Assembly (NCBI GenBank): GCA_029582265.1
Contig: CM055828.1
Coordinates: 33,825,263-33,889,262 of the forward strand
Length of the DNA stretch: 64,000 bases
Origin: Zoroaster sp. YZ-2022
Lineage: Eukaryota; Echinodermata; Asteroidea; Forcipulatida; Zoroasteridae
Direction of reading: 5' to 3'
The notes under the pieces are model-generated. The model was not told the DNA's origin. It was given only the letters and a program-made list of their open reading frames with translations, and ran no database searches. How positions within the stretch are numbered: the stretch's first letter is position 1; each line of letters begins with the position of its first letter. Shown here piece by piece: positions 1 to 10,708 of this stretch. The position numbers and the translations under genes were made by a program.

Positions 1-883
1 GCCACAACAAATAATCTACCAATATCTATGGGCTAGATGAAGTAGGATGGGACAACCACACAGCTCAACTACTGAGATTTACTGTAGATGTGTTCCAATG
101 ACAGGGGATATTTAGTTCAGCTGAGTTCCTGAGCTGCAGAAGCTAGGAGCGCAGGAGCAGAGGGGGGAAGGAAGAGCTTAATTGCTTCGGTCTCTTGCGA
201 GTTTTGCCAAACGTCCTGATAGCTGGATCCCGTGTGAACTGATATGTTTCCTCCAATTTAGCTTGCCGACAAGTACGTGGAAATTCTGCCCGATACTGAC
301 AGTTAAAAAAAAGGGAAAGTCAAAACAGGGGAACTCCTACACTTACATGTACAATTACTTTTTTAAAGTTTTTTTTAGAGGAATGATGTTCAGCTGATTG
401 GGTGGGTCACATGTAGCAGTTGTTTGTTTGCATAATAATTATGTAATAGCAAACTTAGACTGAGTGCAAAATAACTGTAAGGGAAAAATATTTCAATATT
501 AATTTAAAAACCTTAAAAAAACATTTTTATTTTATTTTTATTTTTTTAAAGAAAATAATTGTTTTTTAAATTTTACCAATAATAATTCTTGTCTGTTTTA
601 TTTCAGGAAAAGAAGAATCTACACATATTACAAATTATAAATAAAAGTAAGCAAGTACAGGCCAATGGACCAACTTGTTTTTTTTTGTATCAACTGCATA
701 AAATGAGGTTGGGTGGGGGGGGGGGGGGGACAGAACTGTACAAAATTCCTCAAAATTTGTTTTTCCCTGATCTTTCAGTTGTCTGGACATTTGACTTAAT
801 TTTTCAAAAAGTCAAAACAATATCCTTGAAAGATTTTGTCATCAAACTGGGGGAAAAATCTATTTTCAGTACACCTAATTCAT
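1..883. other. Unassigned AT-rich sequence
   Basis: I see no gene here. The stretch has A/T runs around 480-560 and a G homopolymer near 714-729. The short open frames contain low-complexity sequence and lack splice-site support. Confidence 0.5.
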
Positions 884-1150
884 ATAACCCTAACCCCCTA
901 GGTATTCTGGCTAGGAACCTTCCTGAATCCTCCTGAATCCTCCAGTGCACTTTTGGAAACATGCCCTTATCTTCAAAATGCACCATGCATTTTCGATGAT
1001 CTTTCATATTCAGCACTTATGGCCTGTACTTCTTGCCAGGTAGTAATTTTGCCCCATTTGAAGAGGTGAAGTACCAGTTTCCAACAGTGCTGATTTTTTC
1101 AAAAACAGTGCCCTTTGGAAGATTTTGGAGGATATGGGGTGGTTAGGAAT
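884..1150 (+). mobile_element. M1 TTAA-type MITE, decayed copy
   Basis: The left end reads ataaccctaacccccta and the right end ggtggttaggaataa, decayed versions of TTAA-CCCTAACC and its complement. The interior (ggtattctggctaggaacc, then cctgaatcctcc repeats, then a block naming aatgcaccatgcatttt) matches the copies at 29890, 33424 and 48751. There is no coding capacity. The CCCT terminus plus TTAA target matches piggyBac-type transposons, so I infer a non-autonomous piggyBac-like element. Both TTAA sites have mutated in this copy. Confidence 0.75.
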
Positions 1151-2040
1151 AAAGAACTACAGTAGTTAAAGGAAGTTTGCTTTTGAATTACATACTAATG
1201 ATTATTGATCCAATTGACGTAATAAGGGTCAGCAAATCATGTGAAAGAGGTACTCGAACGAAAGTGAAGGCAAAAGAATAGTTACTGGCCTTACTTTTCG
1301 AACGTAACAGGTTCTTTCTCAAAGAACCTGCTAGGTTTAAAACCTGTATGTTTGCTGGAAGTGATTCAACAAAGGTGTCGGTGATTGCTTCCAAAAACAA
1401 CTTTTTACTCGGTAAACATCGTATGCTTAGGTTTGCCAAATATGGTAGACAAAATGGAGGTATGATGTTTATCTTCATCACTGTGTTTCAACATGATGAC
1501 AGATTACGAGTTCATTTGATTGAATACAAAGCAGCCACAAATAAGGGTTTTATCTCTGTGGTTACTTTCACAGTTTTTTTTTTTTTTTTTTACTTTTGTA
1601 GTAAAAAAAAAATAGCTAAAGTTTTTGTGAGTTTAGTTTTACGTAATATGGACATAGCCCGAAAACCGAACAAATTAAAATTTAAACCACTGCGTTTTTT
1701 GTGCAATTTCGCCCCCCCCCCCTCCAATCACCCTTCAATACAAATTTGATACTCCTCCAAAAAAGCACTCAGAGACATTAAAATGGCATGTGATTGGATT
1801 AGCAAAGATTCATTGTATTGATTGGCTTGAGATGTCTACAATTGCTTCGAGACAGTCATGAGACCATGGATACAGTGAAGGTACGAGTATGCGTTTGTCA
1901 ATCAATTTTTATTCAATACTCATTTTGATTTGATAGTATTAACAAGGGATTCCATCTTGTACTGTGGTTTTACTCAACTCTTAATTTAGGCATTATAGAT
2001 GTACATGTACATTGTACCTATATTTTCTGCAACATTTAAA
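1151..2040. other. Unassigned, one weak open frame
   Basis: A plus-strand frame of about 75 residues runs from 1348 to a T-run at 1575, after which it becomes low complexity. It has mixed amino-acid composition but no family match and no clear splice sites. A perfect short hairpin (acaggttcttt/aaagaacctg) lies near 1306-1330, and a C-run near 1713. No element is recognised. Confidence 0.4.
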
Positions 2041-2041
2041 G

Positions 2042-2410
2042 GGTGCCATGGCCGAGTGGTTAAGTGCATCGGTCTTGTGTTCTGATGGCCGAGTCATCAG
2101 AATGTGGGTTCGAATCCTGGTGGCGAACTTGGTGTTTGTGTCCCTGAGCAAGACACTTACACTATAATTGCTTCTCTTCACCCAGGAGTATAAATGGGGA
2201 CCTTTGAGGGCAGAGATGGTACATGTAATTGTGTTTGATTAAGCTCGTTTGTGCTACACATTTGGCAGCATGGGCTGCATACTGCCCAGGGAGTTGAGAT
2301 GGTTCTAGGAATGATATAACTGGCCCGATGACAGGGGTAATAATGTTCATGCGCCATGAGCGTCAAACTTGGCGGATACCGGCACAATATAAGCGTCCAT
2401 TATTATTAAC
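2042..2410 (+). mobile_element. SINE A (tRNA-derived), near full length
   Basis: The head has an RNA polymerase III box A (tggccgagtggttaag) and a box B (gggttcgaatcc), with tRNA Leu/Ser-like spacing that includes a long variable arm. A body with ccctgagcaagacactta, a CTTCTC..CACCCAGG block and a gcgcca(t)tgagcg block follows. The tail ends in ATT-type repeats near 2401-2410. Sister copies lie at 7092, 11848, 24258, 34655 (minus), 16107 (minus) and 36325 (minus). It is not a functional tRNA gene, because the acceptor stem is unpaired and the element continues for about 280 bp. Confidence 0.88.
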
Positions 2411-2751
2411 ATGTCTGTAAATTAATCCCTTCTTGATGAGAATTCAATCCTCAAATCAAGAAATGTGCACCAGAGTTTCAGCTTATTTCATTGTGGCGGT
2501 ATGTCTGAGAAAATTGTGAAAATGTATTCAGATTTTTGTATGAGATCATACTAATGTGGTTAAGGATCACCAGCCAATTATCCATTTCAGAACGATCTCA
2601 AAAACCAAGTAAGCTCACTAAATAATAATTCCCTTAGTTTCGTTTCTGGTAATTACCAATGGTGTTCCGTGTACCTCCCCTTAAATGCGGATCTTGTAGA
2701 TTCTTTTCAGACAGGCGATATATTCGTGACATTTTCAGGAGCATTACAACC

Positions 2752-3030
2752 AGGCCTGTGATTTCTCCACATTTCAAGATTTTTTTTACAAATCTCCCTT
2801 TGCCTCAAAATTTTCTTGAAAGAAGAGAAGTAGCCACCAAGGAAAGAAAGAAGTAGCCTGTATTGTGTCGAAACCTCTAGTTTCTTGTTTGTGGGGATTC
2901 AAATTAAACATCCAGGAGGTTCAGGGGGCTTTGTCCTCTAGATCAAAGGGAGACCCAGGCCCGCTTCCCATTTTTCACGTTTTTTAATTTTTAATTTGTA
3001 TTTTTTTACTTTTGTCAAACCGCACCCCTG
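2752..3030 (-). mobile_element. X-family MITE (CAGGGGTGTGATTT ends)
   Basis: Read on the minus strand, this starts with caggggtgcggttt and ends with aaatcacaggcctg, matching the plus-strand copies at 13448, 13708 and 47235. The interior shares gggcctgggtctccctttg and the ctagaggacaaagccccctga block with 13708. It has no coding capacity. The family resembles short hAT-like elements, but I cannot see a reliable target duplication, so the superfamily is open. Confidence 0.65.
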
Positions 3031-4170
3031 TACAACGTTTTTTCTACGTGTACATGTTATACAAACAGCATACATGGTATGTTATCAGTAATCGTTTATG
3101 ATATTGCTATCCACTGTTATCAACCATTGTTGTTGAAATTTAATTGATAATAAATGATAAATCATGACCAGTACAACATTCTACATGTACTTCCAGGTAG
3201 CGGTGCTTGGCACCACTTCAGTAATACATCAAGGGGAAACCTTGGAGGAATGAATAGAACAAATGATGCAAACTTAAACGCTGTAATCGGGATGTCTTTA
3301 TGATGAATAATTCATGCATGTCACAGGTTACACTATCCTTAATAAGGTCCCGATGGGTACCAAGGCACCCGATAACAAGTGGGGTAACATGCAGAAATTA
3401 TAAAAATGGATTGCACAGCTTCTCTACTTGTCTGAGTAAAAAAGGCTTGAAGAATAGCACTTATTGGAAAGGAAATATCTTTTCATTTCCTGATAAATTT
3501 TTGAGGACGAATAAAAAGGATTCAAAATCCATTTTGTGATTGTATATCTTATCCTAGCTTTGACAGGGAATGCCTTTTGACCTTGCCATTACTGAAGGAT
3601 AAATGTTTTTTGTTTTAAATCATTTTTAATAGAAAAAAAAAAAAATACATATATCTAGCAAGGTGCTTTTAAGCACATTGCCTGTAAATGGCCTTGACTA
3701 ATTTTGAAAGGGATGTACTTGGGCACATTTGAAGCTTCAAGTTCTCCTTCTCTATGTGCAGACCAGTAGAGGGCATCCTTTATGCTAGCAGCGGCAGTTA
3801 ACTTCATTTACATTCAAGTGAAACGGTGAACTGGGAGAGTTTTCTCTGATACAGGCTTTGTACACACAAGTGTCTAGCCTCAGAGACAGGGTGCGTTTCC
3901 ATCACTAGACGTGCACAGAGCGGATAAGCAGCCATCTAGGATAAGTAGCCATCTACATTTGTAGTTATAGTTGGGAAACTAAGTGAGACTCATTTATAAA
4001 AAAATAAATAAATAAATAAAAATAAATAAATAAATAAATTTAAAAAAATTTAAAAAACTGTAGGGGGAGGGGACATGGGAGAAAAGGGGACAGGGGGAGG
4101 GGGACTTAGTCGCTTTTCGAAAAACACGGGTGATAGAGCTTAAAAGCAAGTACACTGTACGTTTACTTAC
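3031..4170. other. Unassigned, probable intron or intergenic
   Basis: I see no supported gene. There is an A-run near 3634-3646, an AAAT microsatellite at about 4001-4040 and a G-rich stretch (tagggggaggggacatggg) near 4061. On the minus strand this stretch lies immediately downstream of the donor site of the exon at 4171-4280, so it would be intron if that exon is real. Confidence 0.4.
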
Positions 4171-4280
4171 AGTTTGTGTGCTGCTAGTCTTGACAGACTT
4201 ATGTCTGGTACTGGACTCCTTGAGGGCCTGCACCAGTTCACTTGTGATTTCCTGAATCACCTCTTCCTTACCCTTGTCCG
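4171..4280 (-). CDS. Internal coding exon, unknown protein
   Basis: On the minus strand a pyrimidine tract ending tgttttttag precedes an open frame of 36 codons, followed by a perfect donor, ACT|GTAAGT. Only one of the three frames is open across the island. It begins with two bases completing a codon (phase 1) and reads DKGKEEVIQEITSELVQAL, then STRHKSVKTSSTQT. That is a charged, helix-prone segment followed by a Ser/Thr/Lys-rich one. The incoming phase matches the exon at 4817-4973, where G plus CG gives an Ala codon. I do not recognise the family. The splice signals are the main evidence. Confidence 0.65.
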
Positions 4281-4816
4281 CTAAAAAACAGAAAGACAAC
4301 AAGAAAAACAGGAAAATTTACATGAAATCTTTCTAAATATCAGAAAATGCACCGGGTCCGGATAAAGATAACTTGAATAATTTTCCTTTATGTTCGTCTA
4401 AATTGCAACAGTGTATAACCCAAATGGCTAATCGGCAGCTTTCAATCAACATCCCTTTTAAAAATGATCAATCAGAAATGTTGAGAAGTCATGTGCTACC
4501 GCCACACAAAATACGTAACCATTTTTTTGTTGGTTTGTTAATGCGCACACGTGTGCATTGTCAGTTTGTCAGTTGCCGTGGTGATGATGGGCCAATAGAT
4601 TCAGACTATGTGTCATCATGGTAACGCGCATGCGCTTTTGTTAAAATCGTTCAGACATACTGGACCATTTAGTTTCATGTTTTGGAATAAGCCGTATTGG
4701 TTTTTGACATTACCTTATCGTCTATTTTTGTTGTGCTCTCGTGCAAAAAAAATGGGTTCGAGTATCTACCAATCAATGCATTAAAACGCATTTAAGTGTG
4801 TGATACATTCACTTGC

Positions 4817-4973
4817 CTAAAGAGGAATTCATAGAAGGTGCTCGGCCACACAGACATTCCGGTTCATCAGAAAAATGCAAACGGACTTCAGCCCAATCTG
4901 ACATCAGCCAAATTAGGGATCCGCGATCTTGAAATCTCTTCTGAAAAATCAGCTCATACTTTTTGCCACCCAT
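4817..4973 (-). CDS. Candidate first coding exon, unknown protein
   Basis: The minus-strand ATG at 4973 has purine at -3 and G at +4. It opens 52 codons beginning MGGKKYELIFQKRF and including IWLMSDWAEVRLHF and a CLCG pair. The same frame is stopped upstream near 5028, so this ATG is the natural start. The exon ends TTTAG|GCAAGT, the consensus of the rare GC-AG intron class. The outgoing phase (1) fits the acceptor at 4280. A second acceptor-like site (ctttaatttttag, near 5036) suggests a spliced 5' UTR or an alternative exon: read from there in frame 0 it gives about 20 codons and then a stop. No family is recognised. Confidence 0.5.
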
Positions 4974-5039
4974 GACCTCAGGAACTCGACGATCGGCCAC
5001 AGATCTCAATGTTCTCGGAAAGTTTTCTTTTTAGCAATT

Positions 5040-5619
5040 GCTAAAAATTAAAGAATGTCTCTGGACAGCTTCATTAACACATCGTCTCAAGATCTGCCAA
5101 ATAGGTCTACTCTTATTATACTCTGAGAAATATCTGAAAATTCCACACAGTATCTAGACATGTACAGATAGTACACATTCCCCACTTAACTTGCGGTTCG
5201 TCAAACCACAACAGACAACAGATAGTCTTCATCAAACTCAATATTTTTATACTGTAAATGAGCCAGAACTACTGGAGGACATCATAACACTTTGGTATCT
5301 AGGATTCCAGGGGTTGTTAAGATGTGTCATCTACAGGTAATAAACAGGCACCACCATTATGCAGCAGTTCCATTGAAAAGAATACAAAAGATCTATTCTC
5401 ATTCATACCTTTCGACCCAACTACTCACTGTCCATACCCGGATATACAAACTCCAAGTAAGGGCAAAATGGAATTTTAAAAAATTAAGTATTACTCACTG
5501 TATACTAAACATTGGGGAATTCCCTTTTAAGCACCAAACCTGAATATCCTCTGCTCCCTAAAAACCTTTTGGTATAAAAAAAAAAAAATTACCAAAAACA
5601 AAAATAAAAACCAAAATCC
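5040..5619. other. Unassigned
   Basis: No supported gene. A 34-bp plus-strand island (5307-5340) sits between ttggtatctag and a CTACAG|GTAATA donor but is too short to support. Simple A-rich sequence precedes the element at 5624. Confidence 0.35.
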
Positions 5620-5623
5620 TTAA

Positions 5624-6102
5624 CCCTCCTACACATTGAGGCCACTGTAAACCACTAAATGTCCAATGTGTTGTACACACATTGTGCATATAAGCCACAC
5701 TGCCCCTTTGAAGTAATCTCCAATGTACATACATGCATACAAAGACACATGTATACCACAGTTGACCTTATTTTCAGCAGGTTATACTGTAAACAAACTC
5801 CCAATAATAAATCACCATCAGCCACTGAGACCAATAAACCATACCAAGCCTCCATCATCCATTGGGATTTTCAGCAGTTATTTTGTAAACACAGACTCTC
5901 CATAGTAACCTACCACCAGCCACTGAGTCTGGAACAAAGTAATATGCCCTGCAATATGTCAATCACAAACCACTAAAACCAACAGACATATGAGGCATTA
6001 TGTTACTATGCAGTATAGCTATGAGGAGCCACTGCCTACCATAGCAATGGCTTGGAGTTGCCTGAATGGGTTGTTTCAAAAATTTCACTGATTGTAGGAG
6101 GG
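5624..6102 (+). mobile_element. T1 TTAA-type MITE, complete
   Basis: Exact TTAA lies on both sides (5620-5623 and 6103-6106). The termini are ccctcctaca and tgtaggaggg, a 10-bp perfect inverted repeat. The interior has no coding frame but shows near-repeats of a gccactga/accaccagccactgag motif. A close copy lies at 15389 and a subfamily at 35859. The CCCT terminus plus TTAA target indicates a piggyBac-like non-autonomous element. Confidence 0.85.
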
Positions 6103-6125
6103 TTAACCCTCCTACAATCAGTGAA
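6103..6125 (-). mobile_element. Solitary inverted T1 terminus
   Basis: Immediately after the complete T1 element the right terminus reappears in opposite orientation (ccctcctacaatcagtga), sharing the TTAA at 6103-6106. Only about 18 bp is recognisable. It looks like the residue of a second insertion into the same site, or of an aborted or inverting transposition. Confidence 0.7.
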
Positions 6126-6825
6126 CCAATAATCAACAGACAGTAAACTAACCTTTGAAATGGAAGATTATCACATCAATGTTCCATTGTATCAAGGTTT
6201 TATTCAAGAATCTCGCAGAGATTTGTCCGCCCCATTTGATGACATCTGTCCAAGATAAGCTCTCAAAGACTTTGGCAGACACTGTACAGTAGATCTTCTA
6301 CATTATACATGTACATGTATGCATAATAAATTGTACTCAATGTACATGTATGCCTCACACCAGCCAGTAGAAAATCAAGCCATTTGGGTTGTAACTTACT
6401 GTATGAACTATATGAATTAACGGTAGCTGTTTCATAAAACCATAGAAGATGACATGTACGTTAAACCCACTTAAAAGAGTTCACATACACATCTTCCAGT
6501 AATAGTCTAAAATTAAAGTTGTTGTCTGGTTGCCGCGGACAACTATTTGTCAACAAAACATTCATGTTTTGACTACGCAAATGAATAGCCGACATACTAC
6601 ATATCCCAGAAGACTATGATTTCTTAGATTTTTACAAGGAGTTGTGCGAGACGGGGGCACAGCCACCCACTCCTGTCAAAGATCACACCCAGGGTTAAGC
6701 CTGGACCTCAAAATAGAAAGGGTGAAGCCCAAAAGCGAGTTCCATGAACACGTCCATGTTTTAAATTGTTTACTTTAGTTGACACCCCAAATTTATTTGC
6801 AATGTACATGTAGCTATGTGAAATA
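6126..6825. other. Unassigned
   Basis: No gene supported. Contains palindromic tacatgtacatgta runs near 6306-6320. Confidence 0.4.
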
Positions 6826-6829
6826 TTAA

Positions 6830-7040
6830 AGGGGCAGTATCACCACGATCAACAGGGCATGGAATTGGAAGTGCTTGTTTTAGATTAATTAACTCAGTGA
6901 CTGAAAATAATTCCCCACATGATAAGGTCATATTACCAATGCTGCTGCATAAATGAGCCAGTAATGTTCAGTCACTGTCCTAGGGCATCAATTCCATGCC
7001 CTGTTTGAAAGTCTACTCTGATCGTGACAATACTGCCCCT
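6830..7040. mobile_element. Z TTAA-type MITE, complete
   Basis: Flanked by TTAA at 6826-6829 and 7041-7044. The imperfect terminal repeats are aggggcagtatcaccacgat and its partner ending atcgtgacaatactgcccct. The interior is itself partly symmetric: aacagggcatggaatt on the left pairs with aattccatgccctgt on the right, so the whole element folds. Other copies lie at 9248, 19007, 27050, 39351 and 56197, with a fragment near 51005. No coding capacity. TTAA targeting suggests piggyBac-like mobilisation, although the terminus AGGG differs from the CCCT of the other families. Confidence 0.88.
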
Positions 7041-7091
7041 TTAAATAATTAGATTTTTTTTTTATACCAGTTAGTTCCTTCTAATACAAGT

Positions 7092-7462
7092 GGAGTGCCA
7101 TGGTCAAGCGGTTTAGTGCATCGGATTTGTGTTCTGATGGCCGAGTCGGCAGAATGTGGGTTCGAATCCCAACCGCGACCATGGTGCTTGTGTCCTTGAG
7201 CAAGACACTTTACCTTAATTGCTTCTCTCCACCCAGGGGTTAAATGGGTACCTGTGAGGGCAGAGTTGGTTGTTGTGTTTGATTAGCCCTGTATGCGCTG
7301 TAATGGCAGCAATTAAGCTGTATACTCCCCAGGGAACTGAGATGGTTTCAGGAATGATTTATGCGCCTGATGAGCAGGGGTAATAATGTAATGCGCCTTG
7401 AGCACCAGTTTGGTGGATAGGTGTGCTATATAAGTCCACATTAATATTAATAATATTAATAA
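7092..7462 (+). mobile_element. SINE A, full length
   Basis: It has tRNA-like box A (atggtcaagcggtttag) and box B (gggttcgaatccc), then the shared body (cttgagcaagacactt, cacccaggggttaaatgggta). The tail (taatgcgccttgagcacc .. gtgctatataagtcc) ends in an ATT/AAT repeat. This copy retains gattagccctgtatgcgctg, which shows the uninterrupted sequence at the site where the copy at 24258 carries an insertion. Confidence 0.9.
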
Positions 7463-7495
7463 TATGTAGCATGGATAATATCAGGCAATAAGATG

Positions 7496-7583
7496 CATGA
7501 TGGCAGTTCATTCCAAAGTACACGTAAGGGGACTTGCAGTTACATTTGATGATGATTTCCAAGTTCTTGATTCTGCAAGGACG
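7496..7583 (+). CDS. Possible exon, unknown
   Basis: A plus-strand ATG (tgcATGATGG context) opens about 29 codons including HSKVHVRGLAVTFDDDFQ and ends at GGACG|GTAAGG, a reasonable donor. An internal ttgcag could be an alternative acceptor. The island follows a SINE directly and has no family match. It may be chance. Confidence 0.25.
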
Positions 7584-7854
7584 GTAAGGTCAGAACTAGA
7601 CTTTTTTTTTCTTTTTCCAGGGTTAATACATTCTCTTCAAGACCCCGGTGCTATTATTTCTTCCTTCCTGGGGAAAGGATAAGTGAGGGGGCATTTAGGA
7701 ATGTGCAAATTCATTTCCAATTTGATTTGAGAAAATCACTAAGAACCACTCTGAACGGGAGATATTTTTGTATGTTCATAAAGTTGAAATATGCATGGAC
7801 AATACAAGAGCATTTAAGTTTAAGAAAAACATCAACAAATGCATTCTTGCTTAA

Positions 7855-8109
7855 CCAGTTCGCACCGGGAATAAAAAAGTTTTTCCGAACCCCGTGGCGG
7901 GTTTATTTTTACCGCACAAACACGACCAATGGTGCTCACCAGAGCGTGACCGGGGAGACCGCGTCTTCCACCGTATGCTTATGGCTCGTTGCCACGTCGA
8001 CCGGGAATCTATACAAATATTCCCGAGAATCCTGTGGCGTGTTTAGACGCTCTCCGATCCGCTGTCCAAAAAAAATTTGCGTGTATACACGGCCTCCGAC
8101 GCGAACTGG
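7855..8109 (+). mobile_element. M4 TTAA-type MITE, complete
   Basis: Flanked by exact TTAA (7851-7854 and 8110-8113), with termini ccagttcgc and gcgaactgg. It is 255 bp and GC-richer than its surroundings. The other copy (48840-49096) is inverted and nearly identical over its length, which implies recent activity. An open frame runs through part of it but is closed by the element end and shows no transposase motif, so I take the element as non-autonomous. The CCAG terminus is less typical of piggyBac than CCCT, but the TTAA duplication is clean. Confidence 0.9.
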
Positions 8110-8165
8110 TTAATTCTTAAAAACGTGGCCTTGTTGAAATGAAGTATTGGATCATTTGTGTTGTC

Positions 8166-8358
8166 CATGTCTTAAGAGGAAATATGAGTGTCTGTCAAAA
8201 GATTCAAGCTTAGCCACTAGAATGCATTCATGTACAGATCCCCAAAGGTTCATTGCGATAATCATGTCTTAAGAGCAAATATGAGTGTCTGTCAAAAGAT
8301 TCAAGCTTAGCCACTAGAATGCATTCATGTACAGATCCCCAAAGGTTCATTGCGATGA
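8166..8358. repeat. Direct tandem duplication, 97-bp unit x2
   Basis: The block starting catgtcttaagag at 8166 recurs at 8263 with almost no differences, including aagattcaagcttagccact and gatccccaaaggttcattgc. This is a recent local duplication with no coding content. Confidence 0.9.
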
Positions 8359-8460
8359 AATACATCTTGGTAATATTTCTCATCACAACTTCCTGAACCA
8401 TCTCAAATGAAGTTACTACAAAAAAAACAAAAAAAACAAATTATTTTAAGAACCACTTAC

Positions 8461-8541
8461 AAATTCCTGCAGGGTCAAACGGATCACCTTCCCAATCAGT
8501 GGAGATAAAATTCCACTCTTTCCATTCTGGGCAATATCTGG
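8461..8541 (-). CDS. Internal coding exon (27 codons), unknown protein
   Basis: On the minus strand, ggattttcag precedes the island and ATTT|GTAAGTGG follows it, both strong splice signals. The island is exactly 81 nt. In phase 0 it reads PDIAQNGKSGILSPLIG then KVIRLTLQEF without a stop, a symmetric phase 0-0 exon. A second open frame (phase 1) is Trp-rich and less natural. No stops, simple sequence or repeat family overlap it. I do not recognise the protein. It is transcriptionally upstream of the minus-strand exons at 4.2-5.0 kb and could be the same gene, but the phases do not join directly. Confidence 0.6.
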
Positions 8542-8544
8542 CTG

Positions 8545-9135
8545 AAAATCCATTGATAAAATTCCTTAAATCGGGAGAAGTCCAACCTCAAAAGGTTTCT
8601 TGAGTTTCAAGTGGTATATTTGTCCATCACCTCCTACTGTACTTCCAATATTTGAAGGGCATTCCCAACTGACTCAAACTGCAGAGTCATTTTGAGGGGG
8701 AGGGGAAGAGATGAGAAAGGTACATGCCCCGATCAGAAGAATATCTCCTTGAAGAATCTCGTCAGTGCTGAATCAACCCCCATATTTTAAATCCCTCAAG
8801 GTCTACATACACAGAGCTCAATGCTTCTGGTATTAGTGAATCCCCCTTGAAAAACAAGCCTCTCTGGGTTGTAGCTCTATGGTTACAGTATCTTGACTAG
8901 CTTCTGGCCTGGAGAGTCATTAGATTTTTAAGCCAAATAGTTTACAAGAATAGATTAGTGGGCTTACACACATAAATAGTCAGTAATCTAGACAATAACC
9001 ACTAGTCAATAGAAGAGGGGGGGGGGCCAAATGCAGGAGACGATTCCACTGTATAATAGGGGAAGTCAAAGTATTCTATCGGTGATTACAGCTGTGATAA
9101 CACCATAAACTTTTGCATTGTGTGTGTACATGTAA
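8545..9135. other. Unassigned, candidate intron
   Basis: Upstream of the 8461-8541 exon on the minus strand. No further exon is supported. There is a G-run near 9018. Confidence 0.35.
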
Positions 9136-9138
9136 GTC

Positions 9139-9246
9139 TCCAGGCTGGTCATCCCTGCAGATTCTCTACCACATACCCTTGGAGGACCCCTCTGGGATCT
9201 ATGGCCACTGCTCAGACTGTTCCTTTACCTCCTGTCATCGCAATTA
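9139..9246 (+). CDS. Possible terminal exon, unknown
   Basis: After gtaagtctccag the plus strand is open in more than one frame. One reads WSSLQILYHIPLEDPSG then IYGHCSDCSFTSCHRN and stops at TAA within the TTAA used by the Z element at 9248. There is no donor site, and composition is the only support. Chance is a real alternative. Confidence 0.22.
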
Positions 9247-9247
9247 A

Positions 9248-9465
9248 AGGGACACTATCGTCACAACCAACAGGGCATGGAAACGGAGTGCTAGTTTTAG
9301 ATTAACTCAGTGACTGAAAATAATACCCCACATGATTTAAGGTCATATTACCATTGCTGCCATATAAGTGAGCCAGTAATTGTCAGTCACTGTGTTCATC
9401 TTGAACTATGACACCAATTCAATGCCCTGTTGAAAGTCTGCTCTGATCGCGACGATAGTGTCCCT
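9248..9465. mobile_element. Z TTAA-type MITE
   Basis: TTAA lies at 9244-9247 and 9466-9469, with terminal repeats agggacactatcgtcacaac and its partner ending gcgacgatagtgtccct. A second partial terminus (agggacagtacagcc) abuts at 9470 and shares the TTAA, as seen for T1 at 6103. Confidence 0.88.
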
Positions 9466-9490
9466 TTAAAGGGACAGTACAGCCAGTGTA

Positions 9491-9660
9491 TGAGCCAGTA
9501 TTTGAAAACAGGGCGTCCAAATTATTTATTCTTTGAAAAACAGCGTGTCCAAATGTTTAACTTACAATACTTTTGCATACATGTGTATTACAAATAAAAC
9601 AGGGTGTCCATTTAGCAAACAGGGTGTCCAAAAGACACCCAAAGGTATTGCTGGCTAATA
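9491..9660 (+). mobile_element. W-family short element
   Basis: It repeatedly carries cagggtgtcca-type words and runs from gagccagtatttg to gctggcta, matching 16863-17057 and, inverted, 34412-34565. The ends (TTAGCCAG / CTGGCTAA in the best copy) are short inverted repeats. No coding content. Superfamily unknown. Confidence 0.65.
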
Positions 9661-9679
9661 CTATGAGTACAGCACTGGC

Positions 9680-9860
9680 CATGTGGCAAAACTGCTGAGA
9701 GTGTGCCAACTCTCTTTGAATCGTACACGAACAGGTACAGTACAATATTGGTAATGTTCGCAAAACTGCTGAGAGTGTGCCAACTCTCCTTGAATCGTAC
9801 ACGAACAGGTACGGTACAACGTTGGTAATGTTCGCAAAACTGCTTCAAAGAGAACAACAC
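9680..9860 (-). repeat. V minisatellite, about 74-bp unit
   Basis: Units beginning gcaaaactgctgagagtg recur at a 74-bp period, joined by ttggtaatgttc. Its complement (aacattaccaatgttgtacc) is the core of the plus-strand array at 39600-39895 and a single unit near 45775-45882, so one minisatellite family is dispersed on both strands. Confidence 0.8.
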
Positions 9861-10700
9861 ATGCTTACTCCCATTAAATCAAAATAAAAGTGTCAACTTA
9901 TATGTTTTGTCGAGTAAAATGTTTTCAAATATTTTGTTTTACTCCAAGTATTGACGGAAAAGAGACAGCAAATATCAACTTTTGAGAGAATTTTCTATTT
10001 ACTTTATGTATTTTTTATTCTCCCCTCCTCAAGTTCTAGCCTGCACTTTGAGTGGCATTTTAAGTGCCTTGTGTTGTGGCAACCTTTCATAAAAAAATAT
10101 TTTAAAAAATTTAAAAAAAACTCAATCTGATGTGGAATTTACATGTACATGTATAAGAAAGAATACTTTTTCTTAAATTTGAAATAGATTTTTTTTTCTA
10201 CGTATTTTCTTTTCTAAGCATTATTTTCAGGTCAGCAAGCTCTATAAAACTGGGCCCAGGTGTGTGTGTCCAGTACTAATGCCACACGGGTTCTCTTTAA
10301 TCCCAGGGGGGAAATTTTCAATGACAGAAGGCGTTATTTGCTCAATGTCACGATACTGTTTCAAGTGGAAGTGTCACCCTGTGCCTGCGTGAGGTAGATG
10401 ACTTGTTGAACTTCCGCAAAATTGTGGATAATTTGTCAAGTGAGTGGCAGGCCTTCATGTGTGAAGGGATGCGGGACCTTCTATGCAACTGAATATGCCA
10501 CAATTGTTGCGCACTCATACTCAAGTACGTTTTTGAAAAAGTACTTGCCTATAACTACATGTACATATGTATACAGTTGAAGATTGAGTACTTGTACTCA
10601 TTTTTATGTACTCGTACTCATGAAAAAGTCTGAAATGTGAATGTGGTTATAATTGGACCAATAAGAACTCCCCTGACATAGGTATTATATGTGTAAGTAA
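9861..10700. other. Unassigned AT-rich sequence
   Basis: No gene or clear element. TACATG palindromes lie near 10141 and 10556. Confidence 0.4.
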
Positions 10701-10708
10701 GACTAATT

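Noticed and set aside
2042..2125. tRNA genes at SINE heads (also 7092, 16.5 kb, 29.6 kb, 34.9 kb, 36.95 kb, 47.95 kb)
   Set aside because: Box A and B are present, but the acceptor stems do not pair and SINE bodies follow without a terminator. They are SINE promoters, not tRNA genes.
7703..8113. 136-codon frame across the M4 element
   Set aside because: It starts in unrelated flanking DNA and ends at the terminal repeat. The nested M4 copy shows only fragmentary frames, and no transposase motif is present.
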